In this document: piece by piece, positions 16,984-25,569 of the stretch | Position numbering within the stretch: position 1 is the first letter of the stretch | How the letters are laid out: each line of letters starts with the position of its first letter | Assembly (NCBI RefSeq): GCF_025860405.1 | Contig: NZ_CP063785.1 | Location: forward strand, 7,751,390 to 7,815,389 | DNA from: Tolypothrix sp. PCC 7712 | Lineage (GTDB): Bacteria; Cyanobacteriota; Cyanobacteriia; Cyanobacteriales; Nostocaceae | Direction: 5' to 3' | DNA length: 64,000 nt | Made by a program: the position numbers and the translations under genes | Notes under the pieces: generated by a model | Databases searched by the model: none | Told to the model about the DNA's origin: nothing | What the model saw: only the letters and a program-made list of their open reading frames with translations

Positions 16984-18750
16984 TTAAATCACAAAATGTT
17001 CCACTAGTATCCAATTACCAGCCGAGTTTAAGCGACCGTAAACTGTTACCAATTGCCCATCTAGACAAGCTTTTAGTTGGTGATCAATGTGCGATCGCAA
17101 GGTTACAAGCTGCCAAATCTGCTTTTGATGCGTTGTTGGTGTCATAATGCGGAATCTGTAATCTTGCTGATGCAAGCGATGAAATACACCTGTAACGCAA
17201 TTACTCAACCGTGAGAGTACTGGATTTTCAGTCTCGTAATTACACGTAGATGATATTAAGCCTGGACAGTTACCATCAAGCGGATAGCTGGCAGGATTGT
17301 GGAGATAATTTATTTGCGACCGTATCCACTGAGGATGAGCCAGTGTTGAATTGAACAACGGGATAATTGCCGTAGGCGATCGCTTGTCTTGTAATAAAGC
17401 CATTTGTAGCGCCCTCACTGGTAAATTGCGCGGTTGACAGTTCAACTCAATGCACATCGCCGCAGCCATTCCCGCAGCTTGACCAATACCCATCACCACA
17501 GGTTGCAGTCGAGTTGCACCATTAGCAATATGGGAAACAGAAATATTCTTTTCGCAGGCTAAAAAGCCGTCTGTAGTTGCAGGAATCAGACTGTTGTAGG
17601 GAATTGTGAAGGGTGTCCCTGTCCAGCGTCCTCCCCAGCGAATAGATTTCGGTTGCAGGGGAAAGTTAAAGCCTGGGTAATGGTGGTCGTTAGGATAATT
17701 TGCGATCGCGATTGCATCTATATTTAATGATGCTACCTGACCCCCAGACACAGGTAAGATATGCTGTTCGGTAATCGTTGTCATTCCCACCAAGCGCCGA
17801 CTTTCGCGGTAATAGGGATGCAAAGCAAAAGCTGTGGGTGAATGGGGAAATACCTGTGTTGCTAAACCATAGCGCCTACCAAGCTGATTTTGGATATAAT
17901 GGGCAAAATTTTGGCTATGCCACCGAGATTCTTGGATATACTCATCTCTACTAGCTTTTGACCCTAGAAGCCGTCCTAAACCTTCGCCATAGTCATTACC
18001 GCAGATAGGCCAATTGAGCATCAATAGACCTCCTGGTAAGCGCCCATAATTTAAAAATTGTTCTGCACCATAACCATCCCAAGCACCTGCAAATTTGGAT
18101 GGATCATAATTAGGCGCTGGGGGAATTTCTGGGGCGATATCTGTACCAAAATCTTGCATTAGCACCACTCCTGTTGGCGCTTGTACAGGGTATTTTTCCG
18201 TGAGAGAATTAGGAGATTCTGGGGCGCTAGGTTCTCCCCATTGCGATCGCCATTCCCAACCCCAACGAAAAGGTATTTCCGCCAAAGCCAATAAATCGCC
18301 TAATTCTGTGCCATCGAGAGTAATTTTGGCTTTAACAATAAAATCGCTAAACCGAACCCCAGTTACACAACTTCCCTCACGCAATACCTCTAAGGGAACT
18401 TCCCCCGCAATCCAATGCAGATTTGCTAATTCCTGCACCCAATCTGCAAAAATCTGCGCCCCAACTCGGGGATCGAAACTAAAAAAGCTTACCCAGCTGT
18501 GATCCAAACCTTCTGGCTGACGGTGCTGTAATTCTCGTAAAAACTCACCCCACAACCCCGTCTGAAAAGCTTCTAATTCATTTCCATCAGGGACAGATAC
18601 GCCAGCAGAGGTTAACATTCCCCCCAACCAAGCAAACTCACTCACCAGGATAGTTTTTGCCCCACGTCGCGCCGCCTGAATTGCTGCAGATGTACCGCCT
18701 ACTCCGCCACCTACAACTAAAACATCAGCTTGATATGTCTGATTCATCAT
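16984..18750 (-). CDS. FAD-dependent oxidoreductase (FAD_oxidored family)
   Basis: 588 residues. The N-terminus is a Rossmann dinucleotide fold (DVLVVGGGVGGTSAAIQAARRGAKTILV; GxGxxG at about 15-20), followed by a glycine-rich FAD contact (WLGGMLTSAGVSVPDG) typical of the FAD-dependent family that includes fumarate-reductase-like flavoproteins. A second conserved stretch (ITLDGTELGDLLALAEIPF) and a C-terminal flavin-closing motif (SVSHIANGATRLQPVVMGIGQAAGMAAAMC) are present. The last 110 residues are a small separate domain. The substrate cannot be named. The ATG at 18750 is preceded by a second in-frame ATG one codon later. patX lies downstream on the same strand but appears to have its own promoter. 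Confidence 0.85.
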   Translation of the reverse strand: MMNQTYQADVLVVGGGVGGTSAAIQAARRGAKTILVSEFAWLGGMLTSAGVSVPDGNELEAFQTGLWGEFLRELQHRQPEGLDHSWVSFFSFDPRVGAQIFADWVQELANLHWIAGEVPLEVLREGSCVTGVRFSDFIVKAKITLDGTELGDLLALAEIPFRWGWEWRSQWGEPSAPESPNSLTEKYPVQAPTGVVLMQDFGTDIAPEIPPAPNYDPSKFAGAWDGYGAEQFLNYGRLPGGLLMLNWPICGNDYGEGLGRLLGSKASRDEYIQESRWHSQNFAHYIQNQLGRRYGLATQVFPHSPTAFALHPYYRESRRLVGMTTITEQHILPVSGGQVASLNIDAIAIANYPNDHHYPGFNFPLQPKSIRWGGRWTGTPFTIPYNSLIPATTDGFLACEKNISVSHIANGATRLQPVVMGIGQAAGMAAAMCIELNCQPRNLPVRALQMALLQDKRSPTAIIPLFNSTLAHPQWIRSQINYLHNPASYPLDGNCPGLISSTCNYETENPVLSRLSNCVTGVFHRLHQQDYRFRIMTPTTHQKQIWQLVTLRSHIDHQLKACLDGQLVTVYGRLNSAGNWILVEHFVI

Positions 18751-18860
18751 TACTTAACCGCATTCATTGTTCGAGATATTGTCTCTGAATAGGGTATATA
18801 AGGACAAGATAATCTTGTTTCGGATATTTCGTTTATGTAGTATGTAAAGTTGTGCATAAA

Positions 18861-19079
18861 ATGGCATTATGCCAGACGGCAGCTGTAGTTCCTGAACAAC
18901 GAGAACTCACAACACAACAAGCCACTAATTTTCTCAACGTATCACGCCCCTATTTAATCAAGTTGTTTGAACAAGGGAAAATTCCATATATACAAGTTGG
19001 TTTCCATCTTCGAGTAAATTTCGATGATTTAAAGAAGTATAAACAGCAGCGAGATGAAAAGCTTAGTAAATTGGTATAA
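18861..19079 (+). CDS. Excisionase-type HTH protein, C-terminally truncated by MITE
   Basis: 72 residues from ATG 18861 (a GTG three codons earlier is possible). It is one MerR/excisionase-like winged helix: LTTQQATNFLNVSRPYLIKLFEQGKIPYIQVGFHLRVNFDDLKKYKQQR. Such proteins are often antitoxins of PIN-domain toxins in cyanobacteria. The stop TAA (19077-19079) is the first three bases of a 98-bp MITE-like insert. If the insert and one flank are removed, the frame continues for 17 codons as DELIATSQELGFYKYEY and then stops at 19229-19231, which fits the normal helical tail of the family. The current product therefore lacks its last helix. No PIN toxin follows; a GNAT gene begins 32 bp after the original stop. 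The truncated protein may or may not still fold. Confidence 0.75.
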   Translation: MALCQTAAVVPEQRELTTQQATNFLNVSRPYLIKLFEQGKIPYIQVGFHLRVNFDDLKKYKQQRDEKLSKLV

Positions 19080-19174
19080 AAATTTGAAACAAGAATGCGA
19101 CAGATTGTAGGGGCATGGCAGTGCCATGCCCTCTAGAATATATTGATGTGTCGCCAACATTATTTGATTTGGCA
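19077..19174. mobile_element. 98-bp MITE-like element (copy 2, opposite orientation)
   Basis: Aligns end to end, without gaps, to the reverse complement of the element at 14065-14162: same 98-bp length, the same central palindrome (ggcatggcagtgccatgcc), and about 80% identity. The terminal repeats have decayed (TAAAAATT on the left, ATTTGGCA on the right), and the flanks are GTA (19074-19076) and TTA (19175-19177), so this is an older copy. It supplies the present stop codon of the HTH gene. Confidence 0.78.
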
Positions 19175-19231
19175 TTAGATGAATTAATTGCAACAAGTCA
19201 AGAGTTGGGCTTCTACAAGTATGAATATTAA
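19175..19231 (+). pseudogene. Detached 3' end of the excisionase-type HTH gene
   Basis: Bases 19178-19231 read DELIATSQELGFYKYEY then TAA, in frame with the HTH gene once the 98-bp element and one 3-bp flank are removed. It has no start of its own and should now be untranslated. Confidence 0.65.
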
Positions 19232-19263
19232 AATTGTTAAAATTGAATGGATGAAGATAGCAA

Positions 19264-19707
19264 ATGAAAGTTCTTTTAGCTAATACAGATCATCTCGAAA
19301 GCCTATCAATCTTGTTTGATCAATATCGTGTTTTTTATGGGCAGGCATCAGACATTGAAGCTGCAAAAGAATTTCTGAAAGAGCGTTTTCAGCATCATGA
19401 TTCAGTAGTATTTTTAGCTCAGGTTAATGAAGAAATCATAGGTTTTACTCAACTTTATCCCAGCTTTTCTTCAGTTTCGATGAAGCGAGTTTGGATATTA
19501 AACGATTTGTATGTTAAAGAATCACATCGCCGTCAGCAAGTAGCAACATTATTGATTAATGCTGCACAAGATTATGCAAAACAGAGTGGTGCAGTTCGGA
19601 TAGTTTTAGCCACTCATATTTCTAATACAACTGCCCAGAAACTCTATGAATCACAAGGATATGTCAAAGATGTAGAATTCTACCATTACGCTTTACGATT
19701 GCAGTAG
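19264..19707 (+). CDS. GNAT-family N-acetyltransferase
   Basis: 147 residues, one GNAT fold. The acetyl-CoA-binding motif A is LNDLYVKESHRRQQVATLLINAAQDYAKQSG (R/Q-x-x-V/G-A, about 80-110), preceded by the beta-4 strand and followed by IVLATHISNTTAQKLYESQGYVKD, the usual motif B with the Tyr near the thiol of CoA. Length and order are normal. Acceptor is unknown (amine, aminoacyl or protein). It starts 32 bp after the original stop of the HTH gene, so the two were probably one transcript. Some GNATs are toxins of toxin-antitoxin pairs, but those usually pair with ribbon-helix-helix proteins, so a toxin role is only a guess. An ordinary metabolic or resistance enzyme is as likely. Confidence 0.85.
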   Translation: MKVLLANTDHLESLSILFDQYRVFYGQASDIEAAKEFLKERFQHHDSVVFLAQVNEEIIGFTQLYPSFSSVSMKRVWILNDLYVKESHRRQQVATLLINAAQDYAKQSGAVRIVLATHISNTTAQKLYESQGYVKDVEFYHYALRLQ

Positions 19708-19857
19708 TAGCATCACATCTCTAACTATGTTCCACAAGTTTTTACAACTTCGGATATTGACAGAGGTACTGTATGAAAAGCAGAAATCTCAAACCTGATA
19801 GCTTAACTTTAACCACTAAATGCTACATCTAATAACGTTGAGAGGTGAAAAACCAAC

Positions 19858-20904
19858 GTGAAAGCACAGGTATTTAGAGGCGTAAATCAACTTTCCTACG
19901 AAGAAATCCCAGTACCGACTCTGGAACCGGATGAAGTGCTGGTTCAGGTTCGGGTGGTAGGGTTGTGTCAATCAGATATTAAAAAAATTCGTTATCCCCT
20001 GTACGAACCGCCACGGATTTTTGGACATGAGACGGCGGGAACGATCGCATCTGTAGGTTCTGAGGTTAAAGGTTGGCAAGTGGGACAAAGGGTGGCGGTA
20101 ATGCACCATATTCCCTGTATGCGTTGCGCCTACTGCCTCAATGAAAATTATTCCATGTGTGATGTTTATAAAAACATCTCCACCACAGCCGGATTTAACG
20201 CCAGTGGCGGTGGTTTTGCGGAATATGTCAAAGTACCAGGACATATCGTACAAAATGGCGGCTTAATTCCCATCCCCGATGATATTAGTTTTGAAGAAGC
20301 GAGTTTTGTAGAACCGACTAACTGCTGCTTAAAAGCCGTCAAAAAAGCGCAAATTGCACCGGGACAAACTGTGTTGATTACTGGTGCGGGGCCAATTGGC
20401 TTAATGTTTGTCATGTTAGTCAAGTATTTCGGCGCGAGAGCGATCGCTACCGATTTACTACCTTCTAGAATTGAAAAAGCTTTAAATCTCGGTGCGGAAG
20501 CTGCTTTTGATGCACGCGATCCCGATTTACCAGCGAAAATCCATGCAATCACTGGTGGGATGGGTGTTGATGTCACCTTACTAGCAGTCCCCAGCGATAA
20601 AGCATTCTTTCAAGCTTTAGATTGCACTCGTAAAGGCGGCAAAATTCTCTTTTTTGCAGAATTCCCCGACGAAGTACAAATTCCCATCAACCCCAATCTG
20701 CTATATCGCCGAGAAATTGACCTAATGGGCAGTTATAGTTCATCCTATCGCCTACAAAATCTCTCAGCAGATATAGTATTTAACCGACGCATTAATGTAC
20801 AAGCATTAATTAGCGATCGCTATCCCCTACAAAATTTATCAGCCGCCGTCGATCAAGCGATCGCCCCCACACCAGAAACGTACAAAATCTTAATTTATCC
20901 GTAA
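19858..20904 (+). CDS. Zinc-dependent alcohol dehydrogenase (MDR family)
   Basis: 348 residues starting at GTG 19858, after an agaggtg ribosome site. Medium-chain dehydrogenase with two zincs: catalytic ligands in GLCQSD (Cys37) and GHE (His58/Glu59), structural zinc cysteines in CMRCAYCLNENYSMC, and the NAD(P)-binding Rossmann GAGPIGLMFVMLVKYFGARAI with ATD at the end of beta-2. The sequence is closest in style to sorbitol/threonine dehydrogenase-like members. It oxidises or reduces a secondary alcohol or polyol in the cytoplasm; the substrate is not known. The gene precedes the phosphate transporter on the same strand, separated by a repeat tract. Confidence 0.9.
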   Translation: MKAQVFRGVNQLSYEEIPVPTLEPDEVLVQVRVVGLCQSDIKKIRYPLYEPPRIFGHETAGTIASVGSEVKGWQVGQRVAVMHHIPCMRCAYCLNENYSMCDVYKNISTTAGFNASGGGFAEYVKVPGHIVQNGGLIPIPDDISFEEASFVEPTNCCLKAVKKAQIAPGQTVLITGAGPIGLMFVMLVKYFGARAIATDLLPSRIEKALNLGAEAAFDARDPDLPAKIHAITGGMGVDVTLLAVPSDKAFFQALDCTRKGGKILFFAEFPDEVQIPINPNLLYRREIDLMGSYSSSYRLQNLSADIVFNRRINVQALISDRYPLQNLSAAVDQAIAPTPETYKILIYP

Positions 20905-20917
20905 ATCAAGGTGTCAT

Positions 20918-21054
20918 TCGGTAATGGGTAATTGGTAATGGGTAATTGGTAATTGGCGTTTGTCATTCGTCATTTGTCATTTGCTGTTTGTTATTCCCCT
21001 TTCCCCTTTTCCCTTCACCCTTTTCCCTTTCCCCTTTTCCCCAATCCCCAAAAA
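20918..21054. repeat. Heptamer-rich tract before the PiT gene
   Basis: Runs of 'ggtaatt/ggtaatg' (20921-20956), 'gtcattc/gtcattt' (20960-20985) and 'ttcccctt' (20993-21045) fill the space. A frame stays open across them into the transporter gene but encodes only a proline/phenylalanine-rich string, so the start is placed after the tract. Confidence 0.75.
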
Positions 21055-22386
21055 ATGCCCATCACCCTCGCACTCGTCGCCTTACTCGCTTTCTACGTCG
21101 CTTTTAATCTCGGCGCTAATGATGTTGCTAACGCAATGGGAACGTCTGTTGGTTCCAAAGCTGTCACCTTGAAACAGGCGTTAATTATTGCTGGGGTATT
21201 AGAGTTTGCAGGTGCGGTATTGTTTGGGCATGAGGTAACAGAAACGCTAGCAACAAAAGTTGCAAACCCCGCCTTATTTGCGGCTACACCCCAAATTTTG
21301 GTTATGGGAATGGTAACAGTTTTGCTAGCCTCTGGGGTATGGTTGCAAATTGCCACATCGCGGGGTTTACCTGTATCCTCATCTCATGCAGTAGTCGGTG
21401 CGATCGCAGGTTTTAGTTGGGTAGCTTTGGGAGTTGGTGCAATTGATTGGTCATCCATTGGCTCAATTACCGTTGGCTGGATTTTAACGCCGATAATTAG
21501 TGGTGCGATCGCGGCTTTATTCTACAGTCAAATCAAGCGCTGGATTTTAGACCAACCAAATCAACTGGTGCAGTTAAATGAGTGGCTTCCTTGGTTGAGT
21601 GCGCTACTCATAGGCACATTTGGCGTAATTGTTCTCCCATCGCTGACTCAACCTTTAAGCAATTTTTTAATTAACCAAATTGGCTTAAATCTTCCCGCTT
21701 ACGATATTCCCATCTTCACTGGTGCAGTAGCCGCAGTTGGACTCACCTTCTATAGCTGGAACCAATTAGGACATAAATCCCCAGTCCCCAGTCCCCAGTC
21801 CCCAGTCCCCAATCCCCAATCCCCAATCCCTAATCCCCAATCCCCAATCCTCAATCCCCAATCCCCAATCCCCAATCCCACCGAACGCTTATTTGCTCGC
21901 TTCCAATTACTCAGCGCTTGCTTTGTCGCGTTTGCTCATGGTTCTAATGATGTGGGGAATGCGATCGCTCCTTTAGCTGCGATCGTTTATATTAATCAGA
22001 CTGGCAGCGTACCGATAAATGGCATTACCACCCCCTTATGGATTTTAATCCTTGGTGGTATCGGCATTGTGGGGGGTTTAGCCATCTGGGGTAAAAAAGT
22101 CATTGCCACCATTGGCGAAAATATTATTTCTTTGCAACCCAGTAGTGGCTTTTGTGCTGAACTCGCAACCGCCACAACTATATTACTTGCCTCTCGCCTG
22201 GGGTTACCTGTATCCACCTCTCACGCTCTTGTTGGTGGTGTCGTTGGCATTGGACTAGTGCAAAATATCAAATCGATTCAATTCCAAACCCTCAAAGGTA
22301 TTGCGGCTGCATGGCTGATTACAGTTCCTGCTAGTGCAATTCTCAGCGCAGCTATATTTAGTCTTGTCCGGATGATTTTTCTGTAA
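21055..22386 (+). CDS. PiT-family inorganic phosphate transporter
   Basis: 443 residues from ATG 21055. PiT proteins move phosphate with H+ or Na+ across the inner membrane. The two family signatures are present: GANDVANAMGTSVGSKAV near the N-terminus and AHGSNDVGNAIAPLAA in the second half, each followed by membrane helices and the SSSHAVVG / STSHALVGG repeats that mark the inverted duplication. About 10-12 membrane segments. The loop between the halves is unusual: residues about 241-275 are a Ser-Pro-Asn-Gln repeat translated from an intergenic-type heptamer tract (separate entry). I reject the longer open frame from 20953 because its first 34 codons come from another repeat tract and no family member has such a leader. 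Low-affinity phosphate uptake is the expected role. Confidence 0.93.
   Translation: MPITLALVALLAFYVAFNLGANDVANAMGTSVGSKAVTLKQALIIAGVLEFAGAVLFGHEVTETLATKVANPALFAATPQILVMGMVTVLLASGVWLQIATSRGLPVSSSHAVVGAIAGFSWVALGVGAIDWSSIGSITVGWILTPIISGAIAALFYSQIKRWILDQPNQLVQLNEWLPWLSALLIGTFGVIVLPSLTQPLSNFLINQIGLNLPAYDIPIFTGAVAAVGLTFYSWNQLGHKSPVPSPQSPVPNPQSPIPNPQSPILNPQSPIPNPTERLFARFQLLSACFVAFAHGSNDVGNAIAPLAAIVYINQTGSVPINGITTPLWILILGGIGIVGGLAIWGKKVIATIGENIISLQPSSGFCAELATATTILLASRLGLPVSTSHALVGGVVGIGLVQNIKSIQFQTLKGIAAAWLITVPASAILSAAIFSLVRMIFL
21779..21879 (+). repeat. In-frame 7-bp repeat array inside the PiT gene
   Basis: About 14 copies of 'ccccagt' or 'ccccaat' lie inside the coding sequence. Three heptamers make 21 bp, that is seven codons, so the protein gains a SPVPNPQ-type heptapeptide repeat without frameshift. 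The same heptamers are otherwise intergenic in this window. It lies in the cytoplasmic loop joining the two PiT halves. Confidence 0.9.
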
Positions 22387-23325
22387 AAATTACCTTAGAT
22401 TTTCCTACTCGGCAGTTACAGTTAAATCAGATATCTCTAATTTTTAATTTGTAAATTTTCTGCAACATTTATTTTTAGTATAATTCCCTAGTTTTAGCCT
22501 CTTTTCCTAAATTTATACCTAAATTTTTAGTCATCAGGTATGAGGTATTTAATCAAAAAACTGCACAAATTGGGATAAATATTTGTAATTTTCCTGATTG
22601 CAGGCATTCAGAAATAAATCGCCTTACAATCGATGAGATGATATCATTTAATTTTTAATAAATATAGATAAACGCTCCTGCTAGAGCATTTTGCAGAATG
22701 GTGATTAATTCACTAAAATATATTTCAGAGATCAGCAATAATTTTAATTTACGCCGACAAATAATTTAATCTCATTCAGAAATATAAACTGTCTCGTAAG
22801 TTACATTACACCATAATTTAGACATAACTCTAACAGTTTAGCTCGCCTGATACTAGCTCAGTAGTCCTTCACAATTTTTTGACAATTACTAATCGCACAA
22901 AAAGAATATGTATTGATTTGGGGTAAAAATTTTTCTCCCGAAACAATCCTGCTCAAAAGCATAGATGATTGAATTAATACTTCTGTGCGGAAGTCAACAA
23001 AAGCCTGCGTGTTGAGTCGCCTAACTGAATAGTGACTTGTGACACTGATGGTTGTGGCTCATGGGATGGCAATTTTATTTACTTCCCAATGTACAAAAAC
23101 AGAGGATATTTATACCACTAATGCTGCAAGAAACACAGTTTATTCAGCTATGAGTTAAATTATTCTCTTTGCCAACTCTGTGTTCAGCATGACAAAATTA
23201 CGTTGATATGCGTAAGTCCTGTTAAAATTTTTGGTTTATCTAAGAAGGTACAAAAAATTAGTATGAGTGCCAAGCAGTTATGCGGGAAGCAGCTTTATTG
23301 TCAAGGTGTTAGAGGTTAAAAGCTC
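22387..23325. other. 939-bp intergenic region
   Basis: AT-rich and without a credible gene. At 23210-23220 the text gcgtaagtcct matches one end of the AGGACTTACGCAA element, preceded by 'gacaaaatta' similar to its inner end, so a decayed or solo end is likely. The promoter of the EamA gene must be in the last few hundred bases. A short frame at 23267-23461 overlaps the EamA start in another frame and is rejected. Confidence 0.5.
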
Positions 23326-25569
23326 ATGGGGCGATTTGAGAAGCAACCAGACAGAGCCAGAGGTGATTTATCCAGAGCAGCCGAAAATGCTCTGTGGGCT
23401 GTGGTTGAAGACTTGGAAAATCTTCAACAGCACGTGCTGCGATCGTTACAGGAAGAAGTAAAGCGACTTCAGGCGGAGAAAAACCGTTTAGGAGATGACA
23501 TTCAACGGCTGCAGGAAGAAAAAGAACAGTTACAACAAGTGCGCCAAATCACCGAGCAACAGGTGTTAATCCGTCAGCTAGCAGAAGCTTTGGCGAAGCA
23601 TATCTCTTCTCAACTGCAATCCTCTCTGACAACTTTAGCTAACGAAGCCATAGAAAGTAATTCTTCCCAAAGAGCCGCATTAGGGGCAAGCCAGACGGAT
23701 AATGGTGAAAAAGTAGAGCAAATGCTTGGCTCTTTGGATGATACTCTTACCATTACTTTTAACTCACTGCAACAAGAGTTAAAGAATTATCAAAGCAATA
23801 TTTCTCAGCAGTTGTCTCGGATGCAAAATCAACAACAGCAAGGGGAATACATTATAGCGGAGTTAATTAACCGATTGCAAGGTCTGGAAAAAACCATTGC
23901 CAAAACTCCCCTCACAACAGTACAAGTATCGCCACCTACTGTTTTGCAACCTGCCCAAGAGCCAGCACCTACAGTATCATTACCCACCATCTTGCAACCG
24001 GCTGAAGAACCAGTAGCGAAAGTATCACCCCCCACAGTTTTGCAACCGGCTGAAGAACAAAAAAGTTCTGGGAATAGTTATTCACAGCCAGCAGGAATCA
24101 ATAGCCAAGCTGTCGAACCACTTAATACCATCCCTGTAGAGAGTTCACAAAATCAAACTACATCACAACCAGACTTAGAGGCGCAGCAAGCAGACGCATT
24201 TTTACAAGAAAGCGAAAATGACACGGAACCAATGTCTTTTCGTTCTAGTTACTTCTTTGAAAATGAAACGACAGCAGAACCCACTGTTCCATCACCGGAA
24301 GCCACCCCTCCACCGTCAACAAATAACGCTGATGAGGAGGAAATTTCCGTTTTCTTTAATAGCTTATCGGAAAGAGAAACTCAACCAGAGGAAACATCTG
24401 CGCCATTCACCAGCAACTCAGATGAACCAATTTCTGTGCTTTCTAATAACTTATCGGAGAGCGAAAATCAGCCAGAACCTGTGGTGCGATCGCCCAAGCA
24501 GGAAATCAAACCACCATCGCTGAATTTACCTAACTCCTCTAAGCTATCAACTATCCAAATAGGTTTCTTGCTGATTGTATTGTCAGCAGTGGTGTCATCA
24601 CTTTATAACGTTGCGATTAAAGTGATTTTCCAAGATGGAGCAATTTTGGGGGTAGTTGAAGTAGAGCGTTTGCTTGTGCCAACTTTAGGCAACACACTGT
24701 TAATTTTAATGTTGCGCTTGCTGGTAGTTGTACCATTAATGTTACTCTTAGCGCCGATGATGCATCCACCAGTCTGGCAAGACTTGCAAAATTTGTTTGC
24801 TTCATTCAAAGGAAACTCTAATCCTGATAATTCCAAAACCAGGAAGGTTTTGCAGTTATCAATTGCTAGCGGATGCTTTTTGTTTTTATCGCAAGTGCTG
24901 ATCTATATTGCTATCGGCCAAGTTACCACAGGGATGGCGATCGCACTTTTCTTTATCTACCCACTAATTAGCAGTCTTTTGGCTTGGTTACTATTCCGCG
25001 ATCGCCCTAATGTATTCCGTTATGGGGCGATGGGTGCGCTGTTCTGCGGAGAATTACTAGTGTTAGGCGGTGCTACTAGTTCAACTCTAGGTAATGTTCC
25101 CCTAGGAAGTACCACTGCAATTATGTCAGGTATAGCTTTTGCTGTTTACGTCATCCTCACAAGAATATGTGCTAATAAAGTACATCCAGTATCTTTTACC
25201 TTAATTAACTTCGCTACCATGTTGCTGTTAAGCTTCATCGGTTTAATGGTGCCATTGCCTGAAGACTTAGGTTTAGTATTGAATCCTAATAAGTTGTTAG
25301 AAATTATTTTAAGTGCATTTATTTTGGGTGTACTGACTCTCTTTGGTTATGTGGTTAATAACGTTGGTATCCGCCAACTTGGTGCCATCCGTTCTGCAAT
25401 TATCGGCTCCAGTGTACCATTCCTCACTGTAATTTTTGCGGGTTTGCTTATTCAAGAAAATTTAGAAGTAGCACAAATTTTGGGAGTCCTATTAGTGACA
25501 TTTGGAGCAGCAGCATTTAGTTTTGAAAAAATGCGAAATCAACCAAAGTCTTCAAATACTGTAAATTAA
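23326..25569 (+). CDS. EamA-type transporter with long coiled-coil N-terminus
   Basis: 747 residues in three parts. Residues about 12-100 form a strong coiled coil (LQEEVKRLQAEKNRLGDDIQRLQEEKEQLQQ), with a second helical part to about 190. Residues 190-405 are low complexity, rich in Pro/Glu/Gln/Ser, with three repeats of a VSPPTVLQPAEEP unit. Residues about 412-740 are ten membrane segments of two EamA (drug/metabolite transporter) units, the second carrying LGVLLVTFGAAAFS. EamA proteins export amino acids or other small metabolites; substrate unknown. The large cytoplasmic front is far beyond the usual 300-residue length and suggests tethering to a partner or the cell pole/septum. It is the gene immediately upstream of hetR, same strand, with 1.1 kb between. 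Confidence 0.88.
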   Translation: MGRFEKQPDRARGDLSRAAENALWAVVEDLENLQQHVLRSLQEEVKRLQAEKNRLGDDIQRLQEEKEQLQQVRQITEQQVLIRQLAEALAKHISSQLQSSLTTLANEAIESNSSQRAALGASQTDNGEKVEQMLGSLDDTLTITFNSLQQELKNYQSNISQQLSRMQNQQQQGEYIIAELINRLQGLEKTIAKTPLTTVQVSPPTVLQPAQEPAPTVSLPTILQPAEEPVAKVSPPTVLQPAEEQKSSGNSYSQPAGINSQAVEPLNTIPVESSQNQTTSQPDLEAQQADAFLQESENDTEPMSFRSSYFFENETTAEPTVPSPEATPPPSTNNADEEEISVFFNSLSERETQPEETSAPFTSNSDEPISVLSNNLSESENQPEPVVRSPKQEIKPPSLNLPNSSKLSTIQIGFLLIVLSAVVSSLYNVAIKVIFQDGAILGVVEVERLLVPTLGNTLLILMLRLLVVVPLMLLLAPMMHPPVWQDLQNLFASFKGNSNPDNSKTRKVLQLSIASGCFLFLSQVLIYIAIGQVTTGMAIALFFIYPLISSLLAWLLFRDRPNVFRYGAMGALFCGELLVLGGATSSTLGNVPLGSTTAIMSGIAFAVYVILTRICANKVHPVSFTLINFATMLLLSFIGLMVPLPEDLGLVLNPNKLLEIILSAFILGVLTLFGYVVNNVGIRQLGAIRSAIIGSSVPFLTVIFAGLLIQENLEVAQILGVLLVTFGAAAFSFEKMRNQPKSSNTVN

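Noticed and set aside
20953..21054. N-terminal extension of the PiT transporter
   Set aside because: The 34 codons come from heptamer repeats and a TTG start; the normal PiT start is ATG 21055.
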